Positions 10,690 to 19,080 of a stretch of 64,000 nucleotides of DNA are shown here, one piece after another (within the stretch, counting starts at the first letter, position 1; every line of letters begins with the position of its first letter). This stretch comes from Microbacterium luteum (GTDB lineage Bacteria; Actinomycetota; Actinomycetes; Actinomycetales; Microbacteriaceae): the NCBI RefSeq assembly GCF_015277875.1, contig NZ_CP063814.1:744001-808000 (forward strand). The letters are read 5' to 3'. The notes beneath the pieces are model-generated. The model saw only the letters and a program-made list of their open reading frames with translations. It did no database searches and was not told the DNA's origin. The translations under genes and the position numbers were made by a program.

Positions 10690-10749
10690 GGAGATCACGC
10701 TTCGAGAGGACACCCCGGCAGGTGGCCATCCTCTCCAGGCGGGATCTCC
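10690..10749. repeat. Imperfect hairpin repeat, copy 2, downstream of the DUF559 gene
   Basis: Left arm GGAGATCACGCTTCGAGAGGA (first 20 of 21 bases shown by GGAGATCACGCTTCGAGAGG) pairs with the right arm at 10729-10749 with 18 of 21 matches. The left arm and its CGAGA lead differ from copy 1 at only about three positions, so the two elements are clearly the same repeat, in direct orientation about 1.15 kb apart. Confidence 0.75.
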
Positions 10750-10758
10750 AAATTAAGA

Positions 10759-10799
10759 CACCGGTGCGGATGCCTCCCCGAGAGACGTCCGCACCGGTG
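10759..10799 (-). terminator. Hairpin terminator after aztD
   Basis: A perfect 12-bp inverted repeat (CACCGGTGCGGA at 10759-10770 and TCCGCACCGGTG at 10788-10799) lies 21 bases beyond the aztD stop. On the minus strand it is followed by TGTCTTAATTTGG, a moderately T-rich tail. It probably ends the aztB-aztD transcript, and may also stop transcripts from the plus-strand DUF559 gene. Confidence 0.65.
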
Positions 10800-10820
10800 C
10801 CGGTCATGAGCCGAATCGGA

Positions 10821-12008
10821 TCAGCTGATCGCGATCTCGTTCGGCGTGTGGTCGAGCTCGACGCTTGCGACGACCTCCCCGGTGGTGAGATCGACCGCGT
10901 GGACCGAGTTCGTCGCCGGCTCGGTCACGTAGGCGATGTCGCCCGCGACCTTGATGGCTGGGTGAGCATCCTGCCACTCGTCCGGGCCCTCCCACGCCTC
11001 GACGACGGGGTACGCGTCGGTCAGCTCACCGGTCTCGGGGTCGAGAACGTGGATCTGGCCGTCGCTGGCGAGGATGAACGCCAGGTCGCTGGGGCCGCGC
11101 GCGATGTCACGGAACGTGTACTGGACTTCGTCGGGAAGGTCGACGACCTCGTAGGTCTGTGCGGCGGTGTCGATCAGCGTGACCGCGTTGAGCAGGTAGC
11201 CCTCTGCGTCGGGGTCGTTCTTGTAGTCGCCGACGACGATGGGGCTCGTCTCCGACACGAAGGCGTTGCCCATGCGGCCGTACTCGTCGGGCGCGGTGAA
11301 GCTCACGAACTCCCCGTCCGCGTACAGCAGGGCGCCGTTCTCGCAGCCGAAGATCACGGCCTCGTCGGCCGCCGTGCCTTCGCCGTGGATGCCGGGGCAG
11401 TCCGCGCTCATCGCCTCTTCGTCCCAGTGGTCCTCGTGCGCGTGCAGCGCGACGGCACCGCTGCGGTCGGAGAGCGTGGTGACCAGCTCGCCGTCTTCGA
11501 GCACGATCGAGACGCCGTGGTGGGGCTCGTCGGCGGTGTACGTGGTCGTCTCGGGGAGCGCGTCGTAGCCGTCGGCGAAGGCGTCGGTGGCCACGATCGT
11601 GGATGTTCCGGTGCCATCGTCGAACAGGACGGTGTTGCCCTCGTGTGAGACGACGTGACCGGCCGTGGTCGCCTCGAAGACGAGGTCGGTCAGCGCCGGC
11701 TCCGACGTGTCGAGCATCTGGAATCCGGCCGACGTGGTGACCGCGACGGTTTTTCCGTCACCGAAGGTGTTGAGGCGGATGAACTCCTCCGACGCGAATT
11801 CGTCGACGACCTCGAGGGTCTCGGGGTCGAGGACGGCGACGCCTCCCTCGTACGCGACGGCGATGCGCCCCTCGACGGTTTCGGTGCCGGATTCGGTGGT
11901 GGTCGAACCGCTCGTGTCCTCGGCGGTTCCGCTCGCGCAGCCCGCCGCAAGCAGCGAGATGCCGGCCACGGTCGCGGCGACGGCGACCCGTCGCTTGTGC
12001 TGTGTCAT
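10821..12008 (-). CDS. aztD: Zinc metallochaperone lipoprotein, AztD family
   Basis: This 395-residue protein has a lipoprotein signal (lipobox LAAGC, Cys24) and then a beta-propeller-like series of repeats (VAVLDPETLEVVDEF, IHVLDPETGELTDAYP, VHAVDLTTGEVV). Candidate zinc ligands include His118, His122, His163-His164, the cluster His189, His191, His194 and His208. In the Azt systems described in Paracoccus, AztD hands zinc to the binding protein AztC. It is the last gene of the aztB-aztD series, 21 bases after aztC, with GAAAGGAA before its ATG. Zur control from the site at 15053 is likely. Confidence 0.85.
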   Translation of the reverse strand: MTQHKRRVAVAATVAGISLLAAGCASGTAEDTSGSTTTESGTETVEGRIAVAYEGGVAVLDPETLEVVDEFASEEFIRLNTFGDGKTVAVTTSAGFQMLDTSEPALTDLVFEATTAGHVVSHEGNTVLFDDGTGTSTIVATDAFADGYDALPETTTYTADEPHHGVSIVLEDGELVTTLSDRSGAVALHAHEDHWDEEAMSADCPGIHGEGTAADEAVIFGCENGALLYADGEFVSFTAPDEYGRMGNAFVSETSPIVVGDYKNDPDAEGYLLNAVTLIDTAAQTYEVVDLPDEVQYTFRDIARGPSDLAFILASDGQIHVLDPETGELTDAYPVVEAWEGPDEWQDAHPAIKVAGDIAYVTEPATNSVHAVDLTTGEVVASVELDHTPNEIAIS

Positions 12009-12029
12009 GGTGTTTCCTTTCAGGTTCCC

Positions 12030-12947
12030 TCAGCGGGTGAGGCCTTCGGAGATGCGCGCGGTGTTCTCGCGCATCATCGTGAGGTAGGTGTCGGCGCCTT
12101 CGCCGGGTTCGGTCAGCGACTCGGTGAACAGCTCGACGACGTCGACGTCGATGCCGACCTCGCTCGCGAGGACCTGGACGAGGCGGTCGGGCTGCGAGGA
12201 CTCCGCGAAGATCGTCGGAACCCCTGAGGTCTCGATCGCCGTGGCCAGATCGCGCAGGTCGGCTGCGCTCGGGGCCGCGAGGGTGGTGCCGCCGGGGATG
12301 ACGGCACCGACGACGTCGAAGTCGAATCTGTCGGCGAGGTAGCCGAAGACGTGGTGGTTGGTCACGAGCGCTCGCTGCGATGCCGGGATGGCGGCGAACG
12401 CCGACGTCATCTCCGCGTCGAGCGCGTCGAGCTCGTCGAGGTAGGCTTCCGCGTTCTCCTCGACGACGACCGGGTCGACGCCGTCGACGGCGCCGAGTGC
12501 GGCCTCCACGGCCTCGACGACGTCGACCATTCGGGCCGGGTCGGTCCAGAAGTGCGGGTCGGGGGTGCCGAGTGCGTCGCCGGATGAGTAGTCGAGCACG
12601 TCGATCTCGTCGCCGGCGATCACCATGGCGACGCCGGCCTCCGTCGCCCGGTCGAGGTGCTGCTGCAGGCCTTCCTCGAGACCCAGTCCGTTCGAGACGA
12701 GGAGATCGGCGTCGTCGAGCGTCGCCGCCTCCTGGGCGGAGATCTCGAACGAGTGCGGGTCGGCGTTGGGCTTCATGAGAGTGGTCACGTGCGCCTCGTC
12801 GCCGGCGATCTCGGTCACGACGTCACCCAGGATGTTCGTGGTGACCACGACCTGCGGCTCGTCGTCGGTGGAGCTCGAGGTGCAGCCGGCGAGCCCGAGC
12901 GCCGCGAGGGCGGCCGCGGCGAGCGCGAGCGGTCGCCACGGCCTCAT
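12030..12947 (-). CDS. aztC: Zinc ABC transporter substrate-binding lipoprotein
   Basis: This 305-residue cluster A-I binding protein (ZnuA/AztC family) captures zinc outside the membrane. It has a lipobox LAGC (Cys22) and the usual metal ligands: His65 in NADPHSFE, His132 in DPHFWTDP, His198 or His199 in VTNHHVFGY, and an acidic residue after VPTIFAES. It lacks the long His/Asp-rich loop seen in many ZnuA proteins, which fits the AztC branch that depends on AztD. Its start overlaps the preceding gene by 4 bases. Confidence 0.9.
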   Translation of the reverse strand: MRPWRPLALAAAALAALGLAGCTSSSTDDEPQVVVTTNILGDVVTEIAGDEAHVTTLMKPNADPHSFEISAQEAATLDDADLLVSNGLGLEEGLQQHLDRATEAGVAMVIAGDEIDVLDYSSGDALGTPDPHFWTDPARMVDVVEAVEAALGAVDGVDPVVVEENAEAYLDELDALDAEMTSAFAAIPASQRALVTNHHVFGYLADRFDFDVVGAVIPGGTTLAAPSAADLRDLATAIETSGVPTIFAESSQPDRLVQVLASEVGIDVDVVELFTESLTEPGEGADTYLTMMRENTARISEGLTR

Positions 12948-14149
12948 CGTCCGACCTCCGACAGGAACGCCGGGGAGGTGGGGGTGTCGAGCGTGCGCGC
13001 GATGCGCGCGCCGTCGGCATAGTCGATCTCGTAGACCACAGCGGCCGCGGGGTCGTTGAGGTACGCGCGCTGGCCGTCGACGGTGAGCGAGGTCGCCTCG
13101 TCCGGGGCGCCCACGAGCACGTCGGTGGCGGCGATCTCCTCACCGGTCGCTGCCGCGTAGACCCGCACGCGCCCGTCGGTGTCGAGCGCGACGACGTGTC
13201 CGGCCTCGTCGTCGACGGCGGTCACGTGCACGAGCGTGTGCTCCGTCGCGACGTGAGTCCAGGTCTCCTCGCGGGTGTCGAGCAGCCAGAATCCCGAAGC
13301 ATCGGTCAGGCCCGCGACCGTGGGGCGTCCCTTCCGCCCGTCGAAGGCGACGGCGCGTTCGGCGTCGACGTCGTCGGGATACGGGATGACGGAGAACTCC
13401 GCCTCGTCCTCGTCGCCGGTGACGAGCACGGCGCCCTCGGCGCATCCGATCGCGAGCCCGACGACCGTGGTGATCGCGCCCGCCGCGTCGGTGCACGAGA
13501 CGGACTGCTCCGTCTGCCTGCCTTCCGCGTCGTAGACCCCCAGCGCGTCGGCTTCGCTGATGATCGCTCCGTCACCGAGCGGAGCCACGACGGCATCGGC
13601 GTCGACATCGACGCGGAAACGCTCGACGATCTCGCCTTCCGCGAGAGCTTCGTTCTCGAGCAGCACGGCGTCGCCCGAACCGGCGAAGTGCAGGGCGGTC
13701 GAACCGTCGGTCGAGAGCATTCCCCAGGTCACCGTGGCTATCCCCGATCCGGGAACCGTCCCGGGCATCTCGGGCGAGCCGAGGTAGTAGTGGAAGTGGT
13801 CACCGTGGTTCCAGCTCCAGCGCGCCGAGTCGACGATGTCGACACCTTCCGCGGTGGACACGAACACGTACCGACCGTCGCTCGCGAGTCCGGTCGGTGC
13901 GCCGGCGGATCCCAGGTCCTCGCTCTCTCCCGACAGCAGGTCGAGCAACCCGACGCGGCCGTCGGCGTCGACCGACACGAGGGCCAGCGGCGGCTCTTCG
14001 ACCTCGGCGGCGGTGGCGATCTCACCGTGCCCGTCGGAGACGTCGTCGACCGGGGTGGCGGTCGGCTCGGACTCGACGCCGCATCCGGCGAGGGCGACGA
14101 GCGCGAGGGCGACCGCGGTGGTGGCGGCGAGCGGGCGTGGGGTGATCAC
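12944..14149 (-). CDS. Second AztD-like beta-propeller lipoprotein with a His cluster
   Basis: This 401-residue lipoprotein (lipobox LAGC, Cys23) has WD/propeller-like repeats (VGLLDLLSGESEDLG, VDIVDSARW, FWLLDTREETW, VRVYAAATGEEI) and a compact histidine cluster WNHGDHFHYY with His115, His118 and His120. It resembles aztD in layout and is embedded between the permease and binding-protein genes with 4-base overlaps on both sides (GTG start at 14149). I infer a zinc-handling role, perhaps as a second extracellular metallochaperone. It could also be a diverged paralogue with a different partner. Confidence 0.75.
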   Translation of the reverse strand: MITPRPLAATTAVALALVALAGCGVESEPTATPVDDVSDGHGEIATAAEVEEPPLALVSVDADGRVGLLDLLSGESEDLGSAGAPTGLASDGRYVFVSTAEGVDIVDSARWSWNHGDHFHYYLGSPEMPGTVPGSGIATVTWGMLSTDGSTALHFAGSGDAVLLENEALAEGEIVERFRVDVDADAVVAPLGDGAIISEADALGVYDAEGRQTEQSVSCTDAAGAITTVVGLAIGCAEGAVLVTGDEDEAEFSVIPYPDDVDAERAVAFDGRKGRPTVAGLTDASGFWLLDTREETWTHVATEHTLVHVTAVDDEAGHVVALDTDGRVRVYAAATGEEIAATDVLVGAPDEATSLTVDGQRAYLNDPAAAVVYEIDYADGARIARTLDTPTSPAFLSEVGR

Positions 14150-15030
14150 GAGGTCCTTTCAGGCACCTGTGCGGGGGCACGGGTGAGGGAGGGGAGGGGA
14201 TGGATGCTCCGCATCCGTCGCGCCGCAAGCGTCCGGGCCGACGAAGAGAGCGCGGCGAGCAGGATCGCCGTCGCGGCGATGGAAGCTCCTGCCGCCGTTG
14301 CGAAGTGCCACGACACGAGAAGTCCGATGGCGACAGCGAGGACGCCGATCGCGGCGCCGAGCGCCATCGTGGCGGGGATGCGGGCGGTCCAGCTGCGAGC
14401 CGCCACGGCGGGCGCGAGAAGCAGGCCCACCACGAGGAGCGTGCCGACGGCTTGGAAGGAGGCGACCACGGCGAGTGTCACCAGCCCGACCAGCGCCACG
14501 TGCGCCCGCTGCGGCCGCAGTCCCAGCGTCTCGGCGATCCGCGGATCGAATGCGGCGACCACGAAGGCTCGGTGGAACCCGATCGTGACCGCGAGGGTGA
14601 GGGCGAGCGCGGCGGCGAGGACGACGATGTCCGCCGGCCGGATGGCCAGGATGTCGCCGAACAGGAGGGCCGTGGCGTCCGTGGCGAAACTGCGCGAGTG
14701 CGACACGATGATCACGCCGACCGAGAGCATCGCGACGAACAGCAGCCCGATGCTGGTGTCGTAGGAGAGCCTGCCGCGCCGCTGCAGCGCGCCGATGGCG
14801 GCGCTCATCGCGACGGCGCTGGCCGCAGCGCCCAGCAGCAGCGGGAGGCCGAGCACCGTTGCCAGCGCAACGCCCGGGAGCATCCCGTGGCCGATGGCCT
14901 CTCCGAGGAATGCCATGCCGCGGATGACGACCCATGTGCCCACGACGCCGCAGATGACCGCGACGAGAGCGCCGCCCACGAGCGCACGAGCGAAGAACTC
15001 GGTGCTGAGCGGATCGGTGAGCCAGGACAC
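14146..15030 (-). CDS. aztB: Zinc ABC transporter permease
   Basis: This 294-residue metal-ion ABC-3 permease (ZnuB/AztB family) has about eight membrane segments; characteristic pieces are FLGEAIGHGMLPGVA and FDPRIAETLGLRP. The frame is open further upstream to 15078, but that extension would run through the Zur-like box and into the divergent promoter, so I chose the GTG at 15030 (VSWLTDP), just before the conserved FFARALVGG. It heads the minus-strand operon aztB, propeller lipoprotein, aztC, aztD. Confidence 0.88.
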   Translation of the reverse strand: MSWLTDPLSTEFFARALVGGALVAVICGVVGTWVVIRGMAFLGEAIGHGMLPGVALATVLGLPLLLGAAASAVAMSAAIGALQRRGRLSYDTSIGLLFVAMLSVGVIIVSHSRSFATDATALLFGDILAIRPADIVVLAAALALTLAVTIGFHRAFVVAAFDPRIAETLGLRPQRAHVALVGLVTLAVVASFQAVGTLLVVGLLLAPAVAARSWTARIPATMALGAAIGVLAVAIGLLVSWHFATAAGASIAATAILLAALSSSARTLAARRMRSIHPLPSLTRAPAQVPERTS

Positions 15031-15052
15031 GGGTCGAGACTCTACAAGTAAA

Positions 15053-15067
15053 TGAGAACGATTATCA
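15053..15067. promoter_or_regulatory. Zur-like zinc-repressor box
   Basis: TGAGAACGATTATCA is an imperfect 15-bp palindrome in an AT-rich patch that stands out from the GC-rich surroundings. It fits the actinobacterial Zur consensus (TGAnAATnATTnTCA-like). It lies 14 bases before aztA and 23 bases before aztB, so one site could repress both divergent transcripts when zinc is sufficient. Confidence 0.75.
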
Positions 15068-15080
15068 AACTCGTACACTG

Positions 15081-15719
15081 ATGAATGTGAATTCCCAGGT
15101 CGCCGCTGTTGAGACGCGAGGCGTCTGCTTCTCGTACGCCGCCGACGATGTCGTCCATGACGTGTCGGTGCGCGTCGATTTCGGCGAGGTCGTCGCCGTT
15201 GCCGGGCCCAACGGTTCGGGTAAGTCCACCCTCGTGGAGATCATGGCGGGCGTCAGACCTCCGCGGGTCGGGGCCGTGCATCGAAACGGCGACCTTGCGC
15301 TCGTCGTGCAGCGACCTGCCGCGCCGGAGATGCTTCCGGTGACGGCGGCGGATGTCGTCGCGATGGGCACCTGGAAGCGCGGTGCTCGCCTCGAGCGCCG
15401 CGCGGCGAAGGGGGCTGTCGCCGATGCGCTCGATCGGGTGGGGATGGCCGCGTTCGCGACCCGATCGCTCGCGAGCCTCTCGGGTGGTCAGCGTCAGCGC
15501 GTCTTCCTTGCGCAGGGCATCGTGCGCCGGCCCGATGTGATTCTCCTCGACGAGCCCGCCGCGGGGTTGGACGGTGACAGTGTCGCCCGCACGCAGCGGA
15601 TCCTCGCCGAAGAGGCCGCCCGCGGTGCGGCGGTCGTCTGCGTGACGCACGATGACGACGCGATCGCCCACGCGGACCGCGTCATCAGGCTGGACGGTGG
15701 TGTCGTCGTCAGGCAGTGA
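15081..15719 (+). CDS. aztA: Zinc ABC transporter ATPase
   Basis: This 212-residue ATPase energises the zinc importer. Walker A is GPNGSGKST (about residues 42-50), the signature is LSGGQRQR, Walker B is VILLDEPAAGLD and the H-loop is VTHDDD. The Q-loop region (LALVVQRPAAPEMLPVT) matches the metal-importer group. It is transcribed away from aztB across the Zur-like box. Confidence 0.9.
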   Translation: MNVNSQVAAVETRGVCFSYAADDVVHDVSVRVDFGEVVAVAGPNGSGKSTLVEIMAGVRPPRVGAVHRNGDLALVVQRPAAPEMLPVTAADVVAMGTWKRGARLERRAAKGAVADALDRVGMAAFATRSLASLSGGQRQRVFLAQGIVRRPDVILLDEPAAGLDGDSVARTQRILAEEAARGAAVVCVTHDDDAIAHADRVIRLDGGVVVRQ

Positions 15720-15802
15720 CTGGGGAGGAGCGTTGCCTGTGGCGCCTGACCTTCGCCGATCCGCCAGGCCTCGGCGTCCCACTCCCGACGTAGCCTGGGA
15801 CC

Positions 15803-17266
15803 ATGACCGTCGCGTCGGAGACCGTCGTTGAACTCAGCTCGCGCTTCGCCCGAGCCTTCCCGGAGTTGGCGGTGCCGTGGCACGCGGCGGAGTTCCCCGA
15901 CGCCCAGTTGCTCGTGCTCAACGAGCCGCTCGCGGTCGAACTGGGCCTCGACCCCACGGCGTTGCGCGCCGGCAACGGTGTCGGCCTCCTCACGGGCAAT
16001 CGGCTCCCCGCATCCGCAATGCCTGTCGCGCAGGCCTACGCGGGGCACCAGTTCGGCGGCTATTCGCCCGTGCTCGGCGACGGCCGCGCGTTGCTGCTCG
16101 GCGAGCTCGCCACACCGGACGGGCGTCTGCGCGACCTGCATCTGAAGGGATCGGGACGCACCCCGTTCGCGCGAGGGGGCGACGGACTGGCCGCCATCGG
16201 GCCGATGCTGCGAGAGTTCCTCATCAGCGAGGCCATGCACGCGCTCGGGGTCCCGACCACCCGCGCCCTCGCGGTCACCGCGACAGGCGTTCCCGTGCAG
16301 CGCGAGACCGTTCTTCCCGGGGCCGTGCTCGCCCGCGTCGCGGCAAGCCACCTGCGGGTGGGGACCTTCCAATACGCCGCCGCCGCCGGCGGCGGCGATC
16401 TGGTTCGCCGACTGGTGGCCGCGGCGCTCGAGCGCCACTATCCCCACCTCGCCGACGCCGACAACCCATCGCTGTCGCTTCTCGAGGCGGTGGTCGACGC
16501 GCAGGCGTCCCTCATCGCCCGGTGGGTACTGGTCGGGTTCGTGCACGGCGTGATGAACACCGACAACATGACGATCTCGGGTGAGACGATCGACTACGGG
16601 CCGTGCGCTTTCATGGAGGCCTTCGATCCGGCGACTGTCTACAGCTCGATCGACCTCCAGGGCCGCTACGCGTTCGGGCGCCAGTCGCGCATCGGCGAGT
16701 GGAACCTCGCGCGTTTCGCCGAGGCGCTACTGCCGACGATCGACGCCGACACCGACCGTGCCATCGAGCTCGCCCAGAACGCGCTCAGCCGATACGCGGA
16801 CGCGTTCAACGCCGAATGGTCGGAGGGAATGCGAGTCAAGCTCGGCATCCCGGCCGATGCCGACGAAGCCGTCTCGACGGCCCTGTCGACCGATCTGGTC
16901 AGTCTGCTGCAGGTCGGGCGCGTCGACTACACGGGGTTCTTCCGCCGGCTCGCGGAGGCCGCGCGGGGCGAAGCGGGGCCGGCGCAAGAGCTGTTCGCGG
17001 ACCCCGAGCCGTTCAACCTCTGGGCACAGCGGTGGCTGGCCCTCGGCCCGGATGCTGCGGCGATGGATGCCCGGAACCCGGTGTACATCCCGCGCAATCA
17101 CCTGGTGGAAGAGGCGCTGGATGCGGCCACAGCCGGTGACCTCGAGCCGTTCGAGCACCTGCTGGCCGTGGTCCGCTCACCCTTCGTCGAGCGAGAGGGG
17201 TGGGAGCGTTTCGCGCAGCCGGCGCCGGACAGCTTCGGGCCCTACCGGACCTTCTGCGGCACCTGA
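15803..17266 (+). CDS. selO: Protein adenylyltransferase SelO (YdiU family)
   Basis: This 487-residue protein is a SelO pseudokinase, a family shown elsewhere to transfer AMP to proteins in redox stress responses. Family signatures are [40 protein letters not shown] with the nucleotide-binding Lys, [11 protein letters not shown] with a metal-binding Asn, and [10 protein letters not shown] with the Asp. It starts with ATG at 15803. Bacterial length is typical and there is no selenocysteine signal. It ends about 90 bases before the IS insertion, so the element did not damage it. Confidence 0.92.
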   Translation: MTVASETVVELSSRFARAFPELAVPWHAAEFPDAQLLVLNEPLAVELGLDPTALRAGNGVGLLTGNRLPASAMPVAQAYAGHQFGGYSPVLGDGRALLLGELATPDGRLRDLHLKGSGRTPFARGGDGLAAIGPMLREFLISEAMHALGVPTTRALAVTATGVPVQRETVLPGAVLARVAASHLRVGTFQYAAAAGGGDLVRRLVAAALERHYPHLADADNPSLSLLEAVVDAQASLIARWVLVGFVHGVMNTDNMTISGETIDYGPCAFMEAFDPATVYSSIDLQGRYAFGRQSRIGEWNLARFAEALLPTIDADTDRAIELAQNALSRYADAFNAEWSEGMRVKLGIPADADEAVSTALSTDLVSLLQVGRVDYTGFFRRLAEAARGEAGPAQELFADPEPFNLWAQRWLALGPDAAAMDARNPVYIPRNHLVEEALDAATAGDLEPFEHLLAVVRSPFVEREGWERFAQPAPDSFGPYRTFCGT

Positions 17267-17348
17267 GCGCATCCGTCGCGACGCGACCGCATCGGCTGCG
17301 CAGCGCCTCGGCGGTGGTTGACGAAACGAGTCGGGGGGTTTGAGGGTG

Positions 17349-17385
17349 GTTGAGGAGGGTGAGTCCCATAGCGTGGTGTCACTTC
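17349..17385. repeat. Left target duplication and terminal inverted repeat of the IS element
   Basis: The 8-bp target duplication GTTGAGGA (17349-17356) is followed by the 29-bp left terminal repeat (17357-17385), beginning GGGTGAGTCCC and ending GTGGTGTCACTTC. It matches the right end at about 24 of 29 positions. Confidence 0.8.
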
Positions 17386-18790
17386 CCACAGGGTCCTCGT
17401 CGTCGTTGACGAAGTGAGGGCCATCGTGGGAGACCAGTTGTTCCGCCAAGAACCCTGAAAGTGATCCCACGATGACCCAGTACCAGTCTGCCTTGACGAC
17501 CTTGATCGGCGAAGTCCTCGCCGATCCCGACCTCGCCCACTCGGACGTGTTCCGTCGGATGCTGCAGGCCGGCCTGCAAGACCTGATCGACGCGGAAGCG
17601 ACGATGAAGATCGGCGCGGCCCCGCACGAGCGCACCCCGGAGCGCACCACCCGCCGCAACGGGACCCGCCCGAAGACCCTCGCGACGCCGGCCGGGGAAG
17701 TCGACCTTGCGATCCCGAAGCTGCGGGAGGGGTCGTTCTTCCCCAGCTTGCTGCACCCGCGCCGCCGGGTCGACAAAGCGCTCTACGCGGTGATCTGCCA
17801 GGCCTGGATCGATGGGGTCTCCACACGGAAGGTCGACCAGCTGATCCGAGCGTTGGGCAACGACACCGGCATCTCGAGGTCGACGGTGTCCCGGATCTGC
17901 GGGGAGATCGACGAGGCCGTGCAGGAGTTCCTGCACCGTCGCATCGATCACACCTGGTTCCCCTATCTGTTCCTCGACGCCACCTACCTCGACGTCCGGG
18001 TCCGCGGCCGCGTCGTCTCGCAAGCCCTCGTCGTCGCGACCGGCGTCAGCGGTGACGGCCGCCGGGAGATCCTCGGGATGGCGCTCGGCGACGCGGAGAC
18101 CACGGACTTCTGGACCGAGTTCCTCCGCGGCCTGCGCGACCGGGGGTTGAAGGTCGCGACCGACGCGGACCCGCTCGGCGTCGCCTTGGTCACATCCGAC
18201 GCGCACGCCGGCCTGAAAGCCGCGGTCAAGGCGATCCTGCCCGGGTCCGGGTGGCAGCGTTGCCGCGTCCACTTCGCGCGAAACGTGACCCAGAAACTCG
18301 GATCGGCCCGCTCGAAGCCGGTCAACGCGATGATCACCACGATCTTCGCGCAAACCACCCCCGAAGCCGTCACCGCGCAATACCGGGCCGTGACCGACGG
18401 GCTCCGCTCGTCGTTCCCCGAGATCGCCGACATGCTCGCCGCCGCCGAGGCAGACCTCACCGGGTTCGCGGTCATGCCACGCGAGCATTGGCAGAAGATC
18501 TGGTCGAACAACCCCATCGAGCGACTGAACCGCGAGATCAAACGTCGCGCCGACGTCGTCCAGATCTTCCCCGACCGCGACAGCGTCACCCGGCTCATCG
18601 GCGCCGTCCTGCAAGAGCAGCACGAGGAATGGCAGTACGGCGAACGCCGCTACTTCTCCGACATCTCCATGCGCAAGCTCATCCACACCCTCCACGAGCA
18701 CACCGAGACACCCCGCGCCGAGCTCTACCTCACCGCCTGACCCCACCCATCAGGAACAACCGAAGTGACACCACGCCACGGGACTTGACC
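17357..18790 (+). mobile_element. Complete IS256-family insertion sequence
   Basis: The element is about 1434 bp, with 29-bp imperfect terminal inverted repeats (17357-17385 and 18762-18790) and one transposase gene that fills most of it. Identical 8-bp flanks (GTTGAGGA at 17349-17356 and 18791-18798) are the expected target duplication for this family. Intact ends, an intact gene and unchanged duplications point to a fairly recent insertion. It sits between selO and hipBA in non-coding DNA. Confidence 0.9.
17472..18740 (+). CDS. IS256-family transposase
   Basis: This 422-residue DDE transposase of the mutator/IS256 type cuts and pastes the surrounding element. The first catalytic Asp is in FLDATYLDVRVRG (about residue 166), the second in TSDAHAGLKAA, and the Glu is expected in the helical region after NNPIERLNREIKRR. 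The N-terminus (LIGEVLADPDLAHSDVFRRM) and the stretch RTTRRNGTRPKTL are typical of the family. The frame is uninterrupted, so the enzyme is probably active. Confidence 0.93.
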   Translation: MTQYQSALTTLIGEVLADPDLAHSDVFRRMLQAGLQDLIDAEATMKIGAAPHERTPERTTRRNGTRPKTLATPAGEVDLAIPKLREGSFFPSLLHPRRRVDKALYAVICQAWIDGVSTRKVDQLIRALGNDTGISRSTVSRICGEIDEAVQEFLHRRIDHTWFPYLFLDATYLDVRVRGRVVSQALVVATGVSGDGRREILGMALGDAETTDFWTEFLRGLRDRGLKVATDADPLGVALVTSDAHAGLKAAVKAILPGSGWQRCRVHFARNVTQKLGSARSKPVNAMITTIFAQTTPEAVTAQYRAVTDGLRSSFPEIADMLAAAEADLTGFAVMPREHWQKIWSNNPIERLNREIKRRADVVQIFPDRDSVTRLIGAVLQEQHEEWQYGERRYFSDISMRKLIHTLHEHTETPRAELYLTA

Positions 18791-18798
18791 GTTGAGGA
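18762..18798. repeat. Right terminal inverted repeat and target duplication of the IS element
   Basis: The right repeat at 18762-18790 starts GAAGTGACACCACG and is the reverse complement of the left end with about five differences. It is followed at 18791-18798 by GTTGAGGA, identical to the left flank. Downstream, 18799-18995 contains no gene that I can support. Confidence 0.8.
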
Positions 18799-18995
18799 AA
18801 GGTGAGAGCCGCGGAATTCCGCGCATTTTCGATCGGCACTGATGGGTGCGACACGCCGCGCGGTGTAACGGGACCTGCGAGGGAGCCAGTTCACGAACTT
18901 CTCGCCGTCCGAGATGTTCGAGGGGTGTGTCCGAACAGGTCTTCCCCTGGCTGCGCCGGCGACGCCGGGGTTGATGGCGCAGATCGGGGGAGCGA

Positions 18996-19069
18996 TGTCA
19001 GACTTGACGGACATCGCGTGAAGTGTCAGACTTCACGGACATTCGCTCGGTTGTCAGACCTGACGGACA
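18996..19069. promoter_or_regulatory. Three operator-like repeats upstream of hipB, 28-bp period
   Basis: Three 18-bp copies of TGTCAGACyTsACGGACA occur at 18996-19013, 19024-19041 and 19052-19069, each starting exactly 28 bases after the last. Each has palindromic ends TGTC and GACA, the same overall 18-bp layout as the E. coli HipB operator TATCC-N8-GGATA. The last copy ends 11 bases before the hipB ATG. They are almost certainly sites for HipB or HipBA autoregulation. Confidence 0.75.
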
Positions 19070-19080
19070 GAGGTGACTCG

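Noticed and set aside
18864..19019. A short plus-strand frame containing FTNFSPSEMFEG, possibly a decayed transposase end
   Set aside because: It is about 50 codons, has a stop upstream and overlaps the first operator. I could not match it to a family with confidence.
18802..19080. A 93-codon upstream extension of hipB
   Set aside because: It would run through the three operator repeats; the helix-turn-helix protein starts naturally at the ATG at 19081.
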